DNA of 64,000 bases from Psychroserpens sp041224425 (GTDB taxonomy: Bacteria; Bacteroidota; Bacteroidia; Flavobacteriales; Flavobacteriaceae). Position numbers and translations under genes: made by a program. The stretch's first letter is position 1. Every line of letters begins with the position of its first letter. The notes beneath the pieces are model-generated. The model did no database searches and was not told where the DNA came from. It saw only the letters and a program-made list of their open reading frames with translations. The DNA lies in NCBI RefSeq assembly GCF_041224425.1, contig NZ_JBGFGL010000085.1, positions 248,001-312,000 on the forward strand. The letters run 5' to 3'. Shown here in pieces: positions 17,650 to 27,232 of this stretch.

Positions 17650-18588
17650 ATGAAACACTTAATTTTAATGCTGATTACTTTGCCTTTATTTGGATATTCA
17701 CAAACAGGTGATAATGCAATGAAACATATAATTTCTGAATACGAATTTGAAACCCATTATGTCGCAATCGATGGTGTAAATATTAGTTATGTAAAGGAAG
17801 GTTCTGGAGATAAAACACTTTTATTTATTCACGGCTTAAGCAGCAATCTAGATGCTTGGTCAAAAAATATTGAATCCTTGAAATCGAAATATACTTGTAT
17901 AGCACTTGATTTACCTGGATTTGGCAAATCTGATAAGCCTGAAGCAAAGTATACACCAACTTATTTTTCCGAAGTTATCAAACGTTTTATTGATGAGTTC
18001 CATTTAAAAAATGTGGTGCTCATTGGGCATTCCATGGGTGGACAAGCAGCTATTAAATTAACAAGTACAAATCCTGACAATATAGAAAAGTTAGTTCTGG
18101 TAGCACCTGCTGGCATAGAAAGGTTTTCCGAAGCACATGGAAACATTATAAAGTCAATGTTTACACCATCTTTTGTTGCCAATACAACAGATCAACAGAT
18201 CAAGAACAATTATGCGCTTAATTTTTACAAGCAACCAGAAGAGGTTAGTAAAATGATTGCCGATAGAATTGCAATTAAAAACGCATCTGATTTTGAAGCG
18301 CATTGCAATGCTATTTCAAAAAGTATTGCTGGGATGATAGATGATCCTGTGTCAAACGATTTAGAACAAATATCGAAGCCAACACTTGTACTTTTTGGAA
18401 AAAACGATATGTTAATTCCTAACCGTTATTTTCATCCAGAATTAGATGTTGTTAAAGTAGGTGAAATGGCCCAAAAGTATATCAAAAATGCGACTCTGCT
18501 GTTTGTTGATGAAAGTGGACACTTCTTACAGTTTGAGCAATTTGAAAAAGTTAATGACAGTATAGAGGAGTTTATAGAAAAAGACTAA
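17650..18588 (+). CDS. Exported alpha/beta hydrolase
   Basis: 312 residues. A cleavable signal peptide (about 1-18, ending FGYSQ) predicts a periplasmic location. The alpha/beta hydrolase core starts with IHGLSSNLDAW near residue 60. The nucleophile is S128 in GHSMGG, and the likely acid and histidine are D253 (FGKNDML) and H291 (DESGHFL), so the triad is intact. A lid segment of about 100 residues sits between 155 and 240. It begins 9 bases after the CoA ligase gene. The probable activity is ester or lactone cleavage, and the context suggests a substrate imported by the TonB receptor of the same operon. Confidence 0.88.
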   Translation: MKHLILMLITLPLFGYSQTGDNAMKHIISEYEFETHYVAIDGVNISYVKEGSGDKTLLFIHGLSSNLDAWSKNIESLKSKYTCIALDLPGFGKSDKPEAKYTPTYFSEVIKRFIDEFHLKNVVLIGHSMGGQAAIKLTSTNPDNIEKLVLVAPAGIERFSEAHGNIIKSMFTPSFVANTTDQQIKNNYALNFYKQPEEVSKMIADRIAIKNASDFEAHCNAISKSIAGMIDDPVSNDLEQISKPTLVLFGKNDMLIPNRYFHPELDVVKVGEMAQKYIKNATLLFVDESGHFLQFEQFEKVNDSIEEFIEKD

Positions 18589-18591
18589 TTC

Positions 18592-20007
18592 ATGAAGATT
18601 AAACTCAAAAAGTTTATAGAGTTTAGCAAAACAATTCTTCCAAACGAGGCAAAATATTTAGCATCTCAACATCAGTTTGCCGACGATGAGAAAATCGAAA
18701 TCATGACTCAATTAACTAATGGAGCCATGTCTGAAAATGAGATACCACGTTTTAATACTCAGATAGACAAACGAAAATATTCTTATGTCAAAAAATGGAC
18801 ATTAAAAAAACTGTCTAATATAGACGTAGATGAAACGGCTAAGTGGATTTTAGACTTAAAGACAAAAATCTTATTGGATGCTATTGAGTCCTCAGAAGAA
18901 AAAGAATACTTGAACTTCCTTTCTAATTATAATAGTGTTGGGTACAATTTTCAAATTGCTTATGAATTAGCTCAAGAGTATAAGCCTTATCTGTTGATTC
19001 GTTTGCGGTATAAAGACCATGAAATCGTTGCCAAGTTTTTAGAAAAGTTTGCCAATGATTATAAGATAGCAAAAGAGATCCAACAAAAATTATATGATGC
19101 AACGACTGAAATTACAAGTCAATATACACAAAATGACAGTGAAACATTGTATTGGGAACCATGGCTCTTAGAAATTTTTAAATCTGAAAGTATTGATGGA
19201 AGAAACAGGTATATGGCATTTATTACCCTAGCATTTTTATACACCAATTACAATGAGAGTTTAAAACTGAAATTGTTATTTGATGATATTGATAAGTGTT
19301 TCAGTAGTGGTGAAATGTATTCCAGGCGATTGCTTTCCAATTATTATGCAAGTAGAGTGTTAATGCACTCAAAGGAAAATGAATTGAAACGAGCTGAATA
19401 CTATGCCTATCTTTCCATTAGGCAAAATAATAATGACACCTTGATGTATGTAAATAATTTGGTTGCTATCTTATTAAAAAACAAAAAGCCAAAAGAAGCA
19501 CACAAGGTGTTAGAGAATTATCATCAACTGTATAAAGAGTCGCATAATTTTCATCAAAAAATAGGTTTTTGTTCATATCGTATTAGAGTGTTAAATCAAC
19601 TGAATCAAAACAAACTGGCTGAGGAAGTCGCTGCAAATTTTTTGAAACAGTATAAGAATGAAGTGTTAAAACATCGTTGGCATCACTTTTTTACATCCTA
19701 TTTCAATGTGTTGATCGCAAACGAAAAATATAAAGAACTGCTTAAAGTTGCTTCATCATTTAATATATCACATAAGGAAAATGAACGCAAGGAAGGCCAT
19801 AATTATGTGCCAAATATTTCATGGAGTATTTCTTTGTCAAGATATATGGAAGGACAAATCAGCTCATCAAAGTTGTTAGAAGAAATAAAAGCACCTTTGT
19901 TAGGTTTAAAACCAACAAAAAGTCAAAAAATTCTATTGATTCAAGTTATAGATACCTTATCAAATAATCTTCCTGAAGCTTTTTTGAAATTAAAGTCACA
20001 CTTGTAG
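18592..20007 (+). CDS. Unknown soluble helical protein, possibly TPR-like
   Basis: 471 residues, no signal peptide or membrane helix. It starts three bases after the exported hydrolase gene, so it is very probably translated with it. I do not recognise a family. The sequence is rich in K, E, N, L and Y and looks all-helical. The second half (about 210-400) has repeating helix-pair patterns such as RAEYYAYLSIRQNNNDTLMYVNNLVAILLKNK-type units about 35-40 residues apart, reminiscent of tetratricopeptide repeats. No catalytic motif is visible. As the only unexplained member of the operon it may be a regulator, a scaffold, or a granule- or enzyme-binding protein. Confidence 0.75.
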   Translation: MKIKLKKFIEFSKTILPNEAKYLASQHQFADDEKIEIMTQLTNGAMSENEIPRFNTQIDKRKYSYVKKWTLKKLSNIDVDETAKWILDLKTKILLDAIESSEEKEYLNFLSNYNSVGYNFQIAYELAQEYKPYLLIRLRYKDHEIVAKFLEKFANDYKIAKEIQQKLYDATTEITSQYTQNDSETLYWEPWLLEIFKSESIDGRNRYMAFITLAFLYTNYNESLKLKLLFDDIDKCFSSGEMYSRRLLSNYYASRVLMHSKENELKRAEYYAYLSIRQNNNDTLMYVNNLVAILLKNKKPKEAHKVLENYHQLYKESHNFHQKIGFCSYRIRVLNQLNQNKLAEEVAANFLKQYKNEVLKHRWHHFFTSYFNVLIANEKYKELLKVASSFNISHKENERKEGHNYVPNISWSISLSRYMEGQISSSKLLEEIKAPLLGLKPTKSQKILLIQVIDTLSNNLPEAFLKLKSHL

Positions 20008-20158
20008 ATAAATACAACAATAATCATTGTTTTGATAGATTTGAAAGTGTTTAAGTCTATTGCTTTTAATAAGTCACACAGAACAACTTGGTTTTTTGTT
20101 TTTAAATCCTTTTGTATTCATAATAGATTGCAAGGGAAATAATTAATCTAACTAAATC

Positions 20159-22630
20159 ATGAAAAACATATTACTTTTTGCTATCCTAATTTTTTCTGGT
20201 ATTGCCTATGCTCAAAGCACAGGAACAATAAGTGGGACTATTGAAGATGAAAATGGAGTTCCGTTACCTGGAGCAACGGTTCAAATAGCTGAATTGAATT
20301 TAGGAGCTATCTCCAATTTTGATGGAAATTATACGCTTGAGAATGTACCAGCAGGTGATCATACAGTGACCATTTCTTTTGTTGGGTATAAAACCTTTGA
20401 GACGAGCGTGACTGTAGTTGCTGGTCAAAACTCAGAGTTAAATAAAACACTTGAAGAAGGTGAGAATGTTTTGGATGAGGTTGTTATTACTGCAGGAAAA
20501 AAACTTCAAAAAGTAACTGATGTTCCTGCCACAGTAGAAGTTATAACGGCTAAGGAAATAGAAGAATTTCCAAGTTTTAATCTTGGTGAGTTGGCTGCAA
20601 GGCAAAAAGGTGTTGATTTTGTTAGAAGTGGTGTTTTAGGAACTGGGATTAATATTCGCGGATTTAATTCAGCATTTAATTCAAAAAACTTACAAATTAC
20701 TGATGATCGCGTATCAATGTTGATTGCGACAGGGCTACCTTATGGATCGTTTTCAACAGTTATTAAAGATGATGTAGAACGTGTTGAAATATTATTGGGA
20801 CCAAATGGAACGCTTTATGGACCAAATGCTCATAATGGTTTAGTGAGTACGGTTACTAAAAACCCTAGAACTTCAGAAGGAACAACCTTAGTATATGGTG
20901 TTGGAAGTCAAAATGTGATTACAGGTAGATTAAGACACGCTCAAATAATCAACAACCGACTGTCTTATAAAGTTCATTTTGAAAGAAATGCAGGAAGAGA
21001 ATTTAGATATGTTGATTCTGTATACGTGGGAACAACAGCTTATGATGAGCATAATCTTGACCGTGATTTTGATGCACTCAAGTATGGTGGAGCAGTTCAT
21101 TACAAAACTGGAAAGCAATCAGAATTAATTGGATATTACGGACATAGTAATAATACGAATCTAGCTGTTACCAATGCAGGTAGAAATCAAATTAAAGACT
21201 GGACATTAGATATAGCACAACTGAAATTTGTATCTAAGAACTTATTTGCTAATGCGTACTATACATGGAGTAGAACCGACGAAACCTATGCTATTAATCA
21301 GCGAACACAAAACTATGTGTCTTTTGTTGAAAACGGGTTTTCAGAAGAGGAAGCTTGGAGTCGTGCTTTGTACGAGCAATGGGTTCCTGCTTTTGGTATT
21401 GCTATACCTAGAGGAGCTTTATTCAAGGATATGTCAGAGCGATTTAATGGAGAAGCCCAATACAATAATAATTGGGGAGACTTTTATTTAACTGCTGGTG
21501 CTCAATACCAATTAGATATGGCAGATTCTGATGGAACCTACTTGTTAGATCAAGATGGACCTATAGAAATAGCTCAAACAGGAGTTTATGGGCAATTCGA
21601 ATATAAATTGGGTTCTGGATGGAATTTTCTTGCTGGATTAAGAGCAGATAACCATGATTTATATGGAACCAATCTTTTACCAAAAGCAGCAATCACAAAA
21701 TCTATTGGAGCTGGAACCTTTAGGCTAACCTATGGTAGAGGAATGGCTGTCCCTTCTATTCTTAATTTAAAAGGAAATTTATTTGGAGGCTTGGTATTAG
21801 GTAATGGTGAAGGCTTTACGCTTACTGATGGAACAAAAATCGATAAATTGGAGGTTGAGACCATTAATTCATTCGAATTTGGATTTAAAGGAAAGATATC
21901 AGATAAGCTTTTCATTGATGCAAGTGCATATTATAATATGTCGGAAAACTTCATAAGTCCATTGCGAAACATTGTTGATGCCGAAAACGGTAATTTTGTA
22001 ACTCATATTGGAGATACACCTGTTGATGAGGTTTCAGCAGGAGCTAGTGCATCTCCATTTTTATTGACTTATAGTAACTTTGGTAGTGTTGATACTTATG
22101 GATTTGATTTAGGGTTAAACTACTATTTTTCTGATGCCCTTAGAGCGTCTCTTAACTACTCTTATTTTGGAAGAAGTCTAGATACTGATGATCTAGCAAA
22201 TGATGGAAACCTCGATGGTATGGTCTTAGAAAGTGAATTGCCAATTAATACGCCTGCAAATAAGTTAAATGTAGGACTACATTACAGTACAAACAAGTTT
22301 TATGGCGCTCTCTTTGCACGATGGATAGAGGATTATGACTTTTTCTCAGGGATTAATGTTGCCGCTGAAACCCAAGATATGGATGGCGATGATGTTAATG
22401 AAATTGTTGAAAATGCTAGAGTAGGTAGAACATGGAATTATGGACCTTTAGGAGGATTTACAATCGACGCCAATTTTGGGTATAACTTAAATGATAATGT
22501 ATCTCTTGGTGTTAATGTTACTAACTTATTTGATTCAGATATCAGAGAGTTTGTAGCGTCTCCAACTATTGGAAGGTTGATTTCTTTTGAGTTAAAATAC
22601 AATGTAAATTTCTTTAAGAAGAAGCAATAA
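20159..22630 (+). CDS. TonB-dependent outer membrane receptor with carboxypeptidase-regulatory-like domain
   Basis: 823 residues. The signal peptide ends near residue 18 (AYAQS). Residues about 20-105 form a CarboxypepD_reg-like beta-sandwich (ISGTIEDENGVPLPGATV, FVGYKTFE). A TonB-box-like DEVVITAGKK segment and a plug follow (VPATVEVITAKEIEEFP, GINIRGFN, VERVEILLGPNGTLYGPNAHNGLVS), then the barrel to the terminal aromatic strand. There is no SusD partner, so this is a stand-alone receptor rather than a SusC. Plug text with RGF and RVEILLGPN is of the siderophore/small-molecule type. Genes on both sides encode hydrolases, suggesting uptake of an ester or oligomer, which is inference. The 150-base gap before it may contain an internal promoter. 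Confidence 0.9.
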   Translation: MKNILLFAILIFSGIAYAQSTGTISGTIEDENGVPLPGATVQIAELNLGAISNFDGNYTLENVPAGDHTVTISFVGYKTFETSVTVVAGQNSELNKTLEEGENVLDEVVITAGKKLQKVTDVPATVEVITAKEIEEFPSFNLGELAARQKGVDFVRSGVLGTGINIRGFNSAFNSKNLQITDDRVSMLIATGLPYGSFSTVIKDDVERVEILLGPNGTLYGPNAHNGLVSTVTKNPRTSEGTTLVYGVGSQNVITGRLRHAQIINNRLSYKVHFERNAGREFRYVDSVYVGTTAYDEHNLDRDFDALKYGGAVHYKTGKQSELIGYYGHSNNTNLAVTNAGRNQIKDWTLDIAQLKFVSKNLFANAYYTWSRTDETYAINQRTQNYVSFVENGFSEEEAWSRALYEQWVPAFGIAIPRGALFKDMSERFNGEAQYNNNWGDFYLTAGAQYQLDMADSDGTYLLDQDGPIEIAQTGVYGQFEYKLGSGWNFLAGLRADNHDLYGTNLLPKAAITKSIGAGTFRLTYGRGMAVPSILNLKGNLFGGLVLGNGEGFTLTDGTKIDKLEVETINSFEFGFKGKISDKLFIDASAYYNMSENFISPLRNIVDAENGNFVTHIGDTPVDEVSAGASASPFLLTYSNFGSVDTYGFDLGLNYYFSDALRASLNYSYFGRSLDTDDLANDGNLDGMVLESELPINTPANKLNVGLHYSTNKFYGALFARWIEDYDFFSGINVAAETQDMDGDDVNEIVENARVGRTWNYGPLGGFTIDANFGYNLNDNVSLGVNVTNLFDSDIREFVASPTIGRLISFELKYNVNFFKKKQ

Positions 22631-22635
22631 TCGTA

Positions 22636-23427
22636 ATGGTAAAAGACGTGAACAAAGAACCCATTTCTTTGCACTACTCTGTTGTCGGAAATAAAAGAGG
22701 AACAACCCTTTTATTATTACATGGATTAGGGTCTACTATGTTGGATTGGGAGTTTCAAATCCCAGCTTTTTCCAAAGATTATCATGTTGTATCTGTAGAT
22801 TTAAGAGGTCATGGAAAATCTTTTAAAGAAAATATAGATTACGGTGTCGATGTTATGGTAGCTGATGTCATTAGCTTACTTGATCAATTGAACATCAATA
22901 GCGTTGTGCCTATCGGATTTTCGATGGGAGGCGCAATTGCATTTCAACTCGCATACTCATATCCAGAGCGAGTAGATAAATTGGTGATTGTGAATAGTGG
23001 ACCTGATTTTAATGCCATGGGGAAGATAGGAGAGGAGTTGTTGGCCAATAGAACAGAGTTTCTTAAAACCAAAGGTCTAAAAGCGCTAGCAAAAGATATA
23101 GCTTACAATATGTTCCCTGAGCCCAATCAAGAATCTCTTCGGAATTCATTTGAGAAACGTTGTGCTGAAAACAATTTTGAAGCTTATTATCAATCGTTTG
23201 TGACCTTAATGAAATGGGGTCTTGGAGATAAGCTCAAAGACATTAAAACAAAAACATTGGTGGTTGCATCTGATATGGATTATACGCCTGTAAGTTTTAA
23301 GGAAAACTATGTTACAAAAATGCATAATGCTAAATTGGAAGTTGTTAAAAATTCGAGGCATGGTGTTGTTTTAGACCAACCTGAAGCATTTAATAAAATA
23401 GTTCTTGAATTCTTAAGCCATGAATAA
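22636..23427 (+). CDS. Cytosolic alpha/beta hydrolase
   Basis: 263 residues without a signal peptide, unlike the exported hydrolase earlier in the operon. It has the oxyanion motif LLHGLGSTMLDW, the second motif VDLRGHGKS, nucleophile S96 in GFSMGG, an acid at D213 or D215 (ASDMDYT) and H242 (SRHGVVLDQPE). Overall form resembles 3-oxoadipate enol-lactonase/esterase-type enzymes. It is 5 bases after the TonB receptor gene and overlaps the dehydrogenase gene by 8 bases, so it probably makes the dehydrogenase's substrate. Cleavage of a 3-hydroxybutyrate ester or dimer is a reasonable guess, not shown by sequence. Confidence 0.88.
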   Translation: MVKDVNKEPISLHYSVVGNKRGTTLLLLHGLGSTMLDWEFQIPAFSKDYHVVSVDLRGHGKSFKENIDYGVDVMVADVISLLDQLNINSVVPIGFSMGGAIAFQLAYSYPERVDKLVIVNSGPDFNAMGKIGEELLANRTEFLKTKGLKALAKDIAYNMFPEPNQESLRNSFEKRCAENNFEAYYQSFVTLMKWGLGDKLKDIKTKTLVVASDMDYTPVSFKENYVTKMHNAKLEVVKNSRHGVVLDQPEAFNKIVLEFLSHE

Positions 23428-24190
23428 AGTTGCATTAATCACAGGAAGTACTAGTGGAATCGGATTGGGAATTGCAAAGCAATTTGCAAAGAATGGTTAT
23501 AACATTATGTTTCACGGTTTGGAATCTAATGGAGATGAGATAGCTTCAGAAATTGGTAAAGAGAACAATGTGAAAACGGTATTTTCCAATGCTAACTTGA
23601 TAGCATCTGATGCTGTTGAGCAATTAGTTGAAGACACAATCGAAACTTTTGGAAGATTAGATGTGTTGATTAACAATGCTGGCATACAGTATGTTGCTCC
23701 AATTGATGAGTTTCCTAATGAAAAATATGAAACCATCATAGCAATTAATATGAATGCAACATTCTATGCCTCTAAAGCAGCATGGAAATATATGAAGAAA
23801 CAACATTTTGGAAGAATCATAAACATATCCTCAGTACATGGATTAAGAGCTTCAGAATTTAAAACAGCCTATGTAACGGCAAAGCATGGTGTTATTGGTA
23901 TGACTAAAGTACTTGGGTTGGAAGGAGCACCTTTCAATATAACATGTAATGCCATTTGTCCTGGTTATGTACGAACACCACTTGTTGAGAAACAAATACC
24001 AGATCAGGCTAAATCACATAGCATGTCTGAAGAGGAAGTAGTAACTAAGGTTATGTTAAAAAAACAAGCTGTAAAATCTTTCGTGCCTGTCGAGGCATTG
24101 GCAGATATGGCTTTATTGTTGGCAAAAGACTCTTCGTCAACAATCACAGGATCAGAATTTGTGTTAGATGGCGGATGGACCGCCCAATAA
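23420..24190 (+). CDS. bdhA: D-3-hydroxybutyrate dehydrogenase (SDR family)
   Basis: 256 residues of the classical short-chain dehydrogenase fold: cofactor motif TGSTSGIG (9-16), NNAG (85-88), and the catalytic set S138, Y151, K155. Substrate-pocket residues that I recall for Pseudomonas fragi HBDH (Gln94, His144, Lys152, Gln196) are all found here with a constant offset of four: Q90, H140, K148, Q192. The phrase CPGYVRTPLVEKQIPDQA is typical for this enzyme. It oxidises D-3-hydroxybutyrate to acetoacetate with NAD+ in the cytoplasm. Its start overlaps the hydrolase gene by 8 bases, and it is the last gene before a strong terminator, so it ends the operon begun by the symporter. Confidence 0.93.
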   Translation: MNKVALITGSTSGIGLGIAKQFAKNGYNIMFHGLESNGDEIASEIGKENNVKTVFSNANLIASDAVEQLVEDTIETFGRLDVLINNAGIQYVAPIDEFPNEKYETIIAINMNATFYASKAAWKYMKKQHFGRIINISSVHGLRASEFKTAYVTAKHGVIGMTKVLGLEGAPFNITCNAICPGYVRTPLVEKQIPDQAKSHSMSEEEVVTKVMLKKQAVKSFVPVEALADMALLLAKDSSSTITGSEFVLDGGWTAQ

Positions 24191-24221
24191 TTTTTTTTTT
24201 TGAGTAAGTTAATTTTGAGTT

Positions 24222-24251
24222 CCACCACTTTTTTAAAGTGGTGGTTTTTTT
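24222..24251 (+). terminator. Rho-independent terminator of the symporter-bdhA operon
   Basis: A 10-base perfect stem, CCACCACTTT (24222-24231) and AAAGTGGTGG (24235-24244), with a three-base loop is followed by seven T residues. It lies 31 bases after the bdhA stop. Confidence 0.9.
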
Positions 24252-24258
24252 ATAAACA

Positions 24259-24290
24259 AAAAAGCCTTTCAACAGGTTGAAAGGCTTTTT
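24259..24290 (-). terminator. Bidirectional terminator between bdhA and the amylase gene
   Basis: A 14-base perfect stem, AAAAAGCCTTTCAA (24259-24272) and TTGAAAGGCTTTTT (24277-24290), has loop CAGG. A and T runs on both sides let it work in either direction. It should mainly end the minus-strand amylase/Sus transcript, and it separates the two convergent operons together with the + strand hairpin at 24222. Confidence 0.9.
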
Positions 24291-24319
24291 CTGGCTAATT
24301 CAAATTGTTATAAATCAAT

Positions 24320-27214
24320 TTAAAGTTTGAGAATCTTTGACGTTAGTGTTTGTCCGTTATTGTTTTCAATTCTAACGAGATACAAACTCGGAGTCAAATC
24401 GGATATATCATAACTATCATTTTTGGTAAATTGACCTTTAAACGATTTTACGAGTTTTCCGGTAATGTCATATATATCAAGACTTTGTAAAGCCTTGTTT
24501 GTCATAAATGAATTGTTGACAGGGTTTGGATAGACGCTAAAAGTACTTTCTGAATCAAATGATTCATTGCTCAAAGTACTAGGTTGATTACCAAAAATCC
24601 TGAATTGACCTGCAGGAATATTAACAGTAGATGCACTGTAAGTAGTGCTTCCTGTTTCATCCATTAAATCATACCATGTACCTCCTGTTGGGAAGTTTGT
24701 ATCTACATTTCTCGTCACCACATCAAAGTTGGCCAATACAATAACATTTCGCAATTGAGTAGTAGGAATGCTTGTGTCAAAAATATCGATTCTTGGTGTC
24801 AAGCTACCTGAGGTAATGGCATAGTCACCTTCAAATACAGGTTCATTGATCTTAAGTTGAATCAATTTAGCCCAATCATCATAGATTTGTCTTCTGTTAG
24901 AATCACTCAACCAGTTTCCAGTCCATTGAGGTTGTGGTTTCGTATCTAACTTACAATCGGGATCATTTACTGTTCCGTTAAAACATGTGAAAATTGAATT
25001 CTCCATTCCCAAAGCTCCAAAGTGCCAAATCATTTTCGGACCTGGAATTGTTATTGTAACAGCACCCAGAGCAGACATTCTAGAAAGAGCAGTATTTAGA
25101 TCTCTAACATTATGAGCACCATTACTCTCGTTACCAAATGTTATGTTTCTATACATCAATCGTTCTTCGTCATGACTTTCGGCATAGCCCATTAATCGCG
25201 GTGAATTAAATCCACGACTTTGATGACCCATTCTATTGATATTGTTATCACTATTATAACCCATGGTAAGTTGGTTATATTGATGGTTCATTATTCCCCA
25301 CATCATGATACCCTTACTTACGGGTTCATTCAATCTATAGTTAGCCCATTGACGTTCCTCATCATCATTACCAAGATGCTCAAAAATCACATAATGGGTT
25401 TCGTCTAAAGACCACGAATAATCAGCATAGCTTCTCAAAACATCAATACGATCTTGTTGATAAACATTCGTGCAACCAAAATCACCATCATAAGTACCGT
25501 TACCACAATTTTGAGTGAATCCTTTAGTCAAATCCCAACGGAATCCATCAATATGATATTCTTCAATCCAATGCTTGATAACACGTCTAGAATATTCTTG
25601 AGTTAAAGGTTGTTGATGGTTAAAATCATTTCCTACACTAAATGAGTGCCCTGGGAACTGATTAAAGTACGGACTGTCTGATGCTGGTCCACCCCAACCA
25701 TCACCATCTGGGTCATCCATCCACATTCTTACCATTGGATTTCTTCCGAAAGCATGGTTTAAAGCTACATCAAGTATGACAGCAATACCATTTTGATGAC
25801 ATAAATCTACAAACTCTTTAAATTTATCAGAAGTACCATAATACTTATCTAATGCCATATGGAACGCTGTGTTGTATCCCCAACTTTCATTGCCTTCATA
25901 TTCCATAATTGGCATTAACTCGATGGCATTTACGTTTAGGTCTTTAAAATAATCAATCCTATCGATTAGATCTTGATAATTTCTATTGGCATCAAAATCC
26001 CGAATCAACACCTCATAAACAACTAAATCTTCCTTTTTTGGTTTTTGAAAATTAGTGACTTGCCATGCATAAGGTGTCTGACCTGTTTGCAAAACAGTGA
26101 CCTCTCTTTCCTGGCCTGCAGGATATGCAGGGATATTAGGATAGCTGTTTGCAGGTATAAATGGATCATCATAAGGTGATAAAACCAAAGTTGAATATGG
26201 ATCGGCAGTCTTAACTAAACCAGGAGATCCTGAAATTGGATTAGTGTCAAAAACCCAATACTGATAAGTTTCTATTTGACCAGGAGTCAGACCTGAAATT
26301 TCTAACCAATACTTTCCAGTACTTGGGTCACGTTTCATGACATCTGAATTTCCAGGGTTATAATTGTTGAAACTACCAGCTACTTGGATAAATTCTTTTC
26401 CAGGAGCACTTAATACCAAGGTTGCTTTAGTTGGATCAGCACCATAATTGATACCATCTTCAACTCCAGCAGGTAAAGCTTCTTCTGTAACAGCAGTTAC
26501 TACATAGACGTCAAAACTGATTTCTCCGGTATCAGTAGTGCTCGTAGGAGAACCGACAAATTTTACGGTCCCGCTTTCGGTAATATTTGTAAGGGTGGCA
26601 TTACAGTTTGGAAAACCACAAGTTCCTGTGGTCATGGAAACATCGTTATAAAAGACTTCAAAAGAGCCCATGACAGTAGTTGATCCTTGAAATGCAATAG
26701 TAGCAGTTAACGATAAGTTATCTCCAGAATTGATTACTACTGGAGGATTTGAAGGTTGAAGAAGATTAATGCTAACACTACCTACCGGATAAATAAAATC
26801 TTCACAACCATTATCTTTTAATTCTTCAGTACCATCTAAATTTCTAAATACAATACCAATTTGTGTAGCAGCACTAGCTTGAGCTGCTGATAAACCATAA
26901 TAAGTTTCAGGTGTAATTGTAATACTGAATGTACCATCTCCATTGTTTGTCATTTCACCTACACCATCATCTTGTCCCCAATTTCCAACGACACTAAAGC
27001 CAAAGGCATTTGAATTATCTCCAATTCCTGAATGCATGTATACCTTAGTAGGATTGTTTAACCCATTACAATTTGTATCCGTTGTATTATTAGTATCAAC
27101 GGTAATGGTTACAGGTTCGTCAACTTCAATAGTGCCTACACTAAGTGTGACGACTTGTGATTGAGCATAGGAAGCAATAAGACATATGAGTAGTAGTATT
27201 TTTTTCATTTTCAT
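24320..27214 (-). CDS. T9SS-secreted GH13 alpha-amylase, multidomain
   Basis: 964 residues. A signal peptide of about 20 residues ends YAQSQ. The N-terminal third (about 20-360) holds beta-sandwich modules, including a starch-enzyme N-terminal domain (VAGSFNNYNPG-type) just before the catalytic barrel. The GH13 barrel runs from about 395 to 760 with nucleophile D561 (GFRWDLTKG), acid/base E612 (VIFEHLG) and transition-state aspartate D682 (AESHDEER). A C-terminal beta domain is followed by a type A Por-secretion sorting domain (VYPNPV, IYDITGKLV, SLYLVRIEN). It should be secreted or surface-bound and cut alpha-1,4 glucans outside the cell. It is last in the susC-initiated arm, behind a hairpin. 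Confidence 0.95.
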   Translation of the reverse strand: MKMKKILLLICLIASYAQSQVVTLSVGTIEVDEPVTITVDTNNTTDTNCNGLNNPTKVYMHSGIGDNSNAFGFSVVGNWGQDDGVGEMTNNGDGTFSITITPETYYGLSAAQASAATQIGIVFRNLDGTEELKDNGCEDFIYPVGSVSINLLQPSNPPVVINSGDNLSLTATIAFQGSTTVMGSFEVFYNDVSMTTGTCGFPNCNATLTNITESGTVKFVGSPTSTTDTGEISFDVYVVTAVTEEALPAGVEDGINYGADPTKATLVLSAPGKEFIQVAGSFNNYNPGNSDVMKRDPSTGKYWLEISGLTPGQIETYQYWVFDTNPISGSPGLVKTADPYSTLVLSPYDDPFIPANSYPNIPAYPAGQEREVTVLQTGQTPYAWQVTNFQKPKKEDLVVYEVLIRDFDANRNYQDLIDRIDYFKDLNVNAIELMPIMEYEGNESWGYNTAFHMALDKYYGTSDKFKEFVDLCHQNGIAVILDVALNHAFGRNPMVRMWMDDPDGDGWGGPASDSPYFNQFPGHSFSVGNDFNHQQPLTQEYSRRVIKHWIEEYHIDGFRWDLTKGFTQNCGNGTYDGDFGCTNVYQQDRIDVLRSYADYSWSLDETHYVIFEHLGNDDEERQWANYRLNEPVSKGIMMWGIMNHQYNQLTMGYNSDNNINRMGHQSRGFNSPRLMGYAESHDEERLMYRNITFGNESNGAHNVRDLNTALSRMSALGAVTITIPGPKMIWHFGALGMENSIFTCFNGTVNDPDCKLDTKPQPQWTGNWLSDSNRRQIYDDWAKLIQLKINEPVFEGDYAITSGSLTPRIDIFDTSIPTTQLRNVIVLANFDVVTRNVDTNFPTGGTWYDLMDETGSTTYSASTVNIPAGQFRIFGNQPSTLSNESFDSESTFSVYPNPVNNSFMTNKALQSLDIYDITGKLVKSFKGQFTKNDSYDISDLTPSLYLVRIENNNGQTLTSKILKL

Positions 27215-27232
27215 AGGAATTAATTAAAGTTT

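Noticed and set aside
24191..24202. Homopolymer run of T after bdhA as a phase-variable tract
   Set aside because: It is intergenic, downstream of the stop, and better seen as part of the terminator region.
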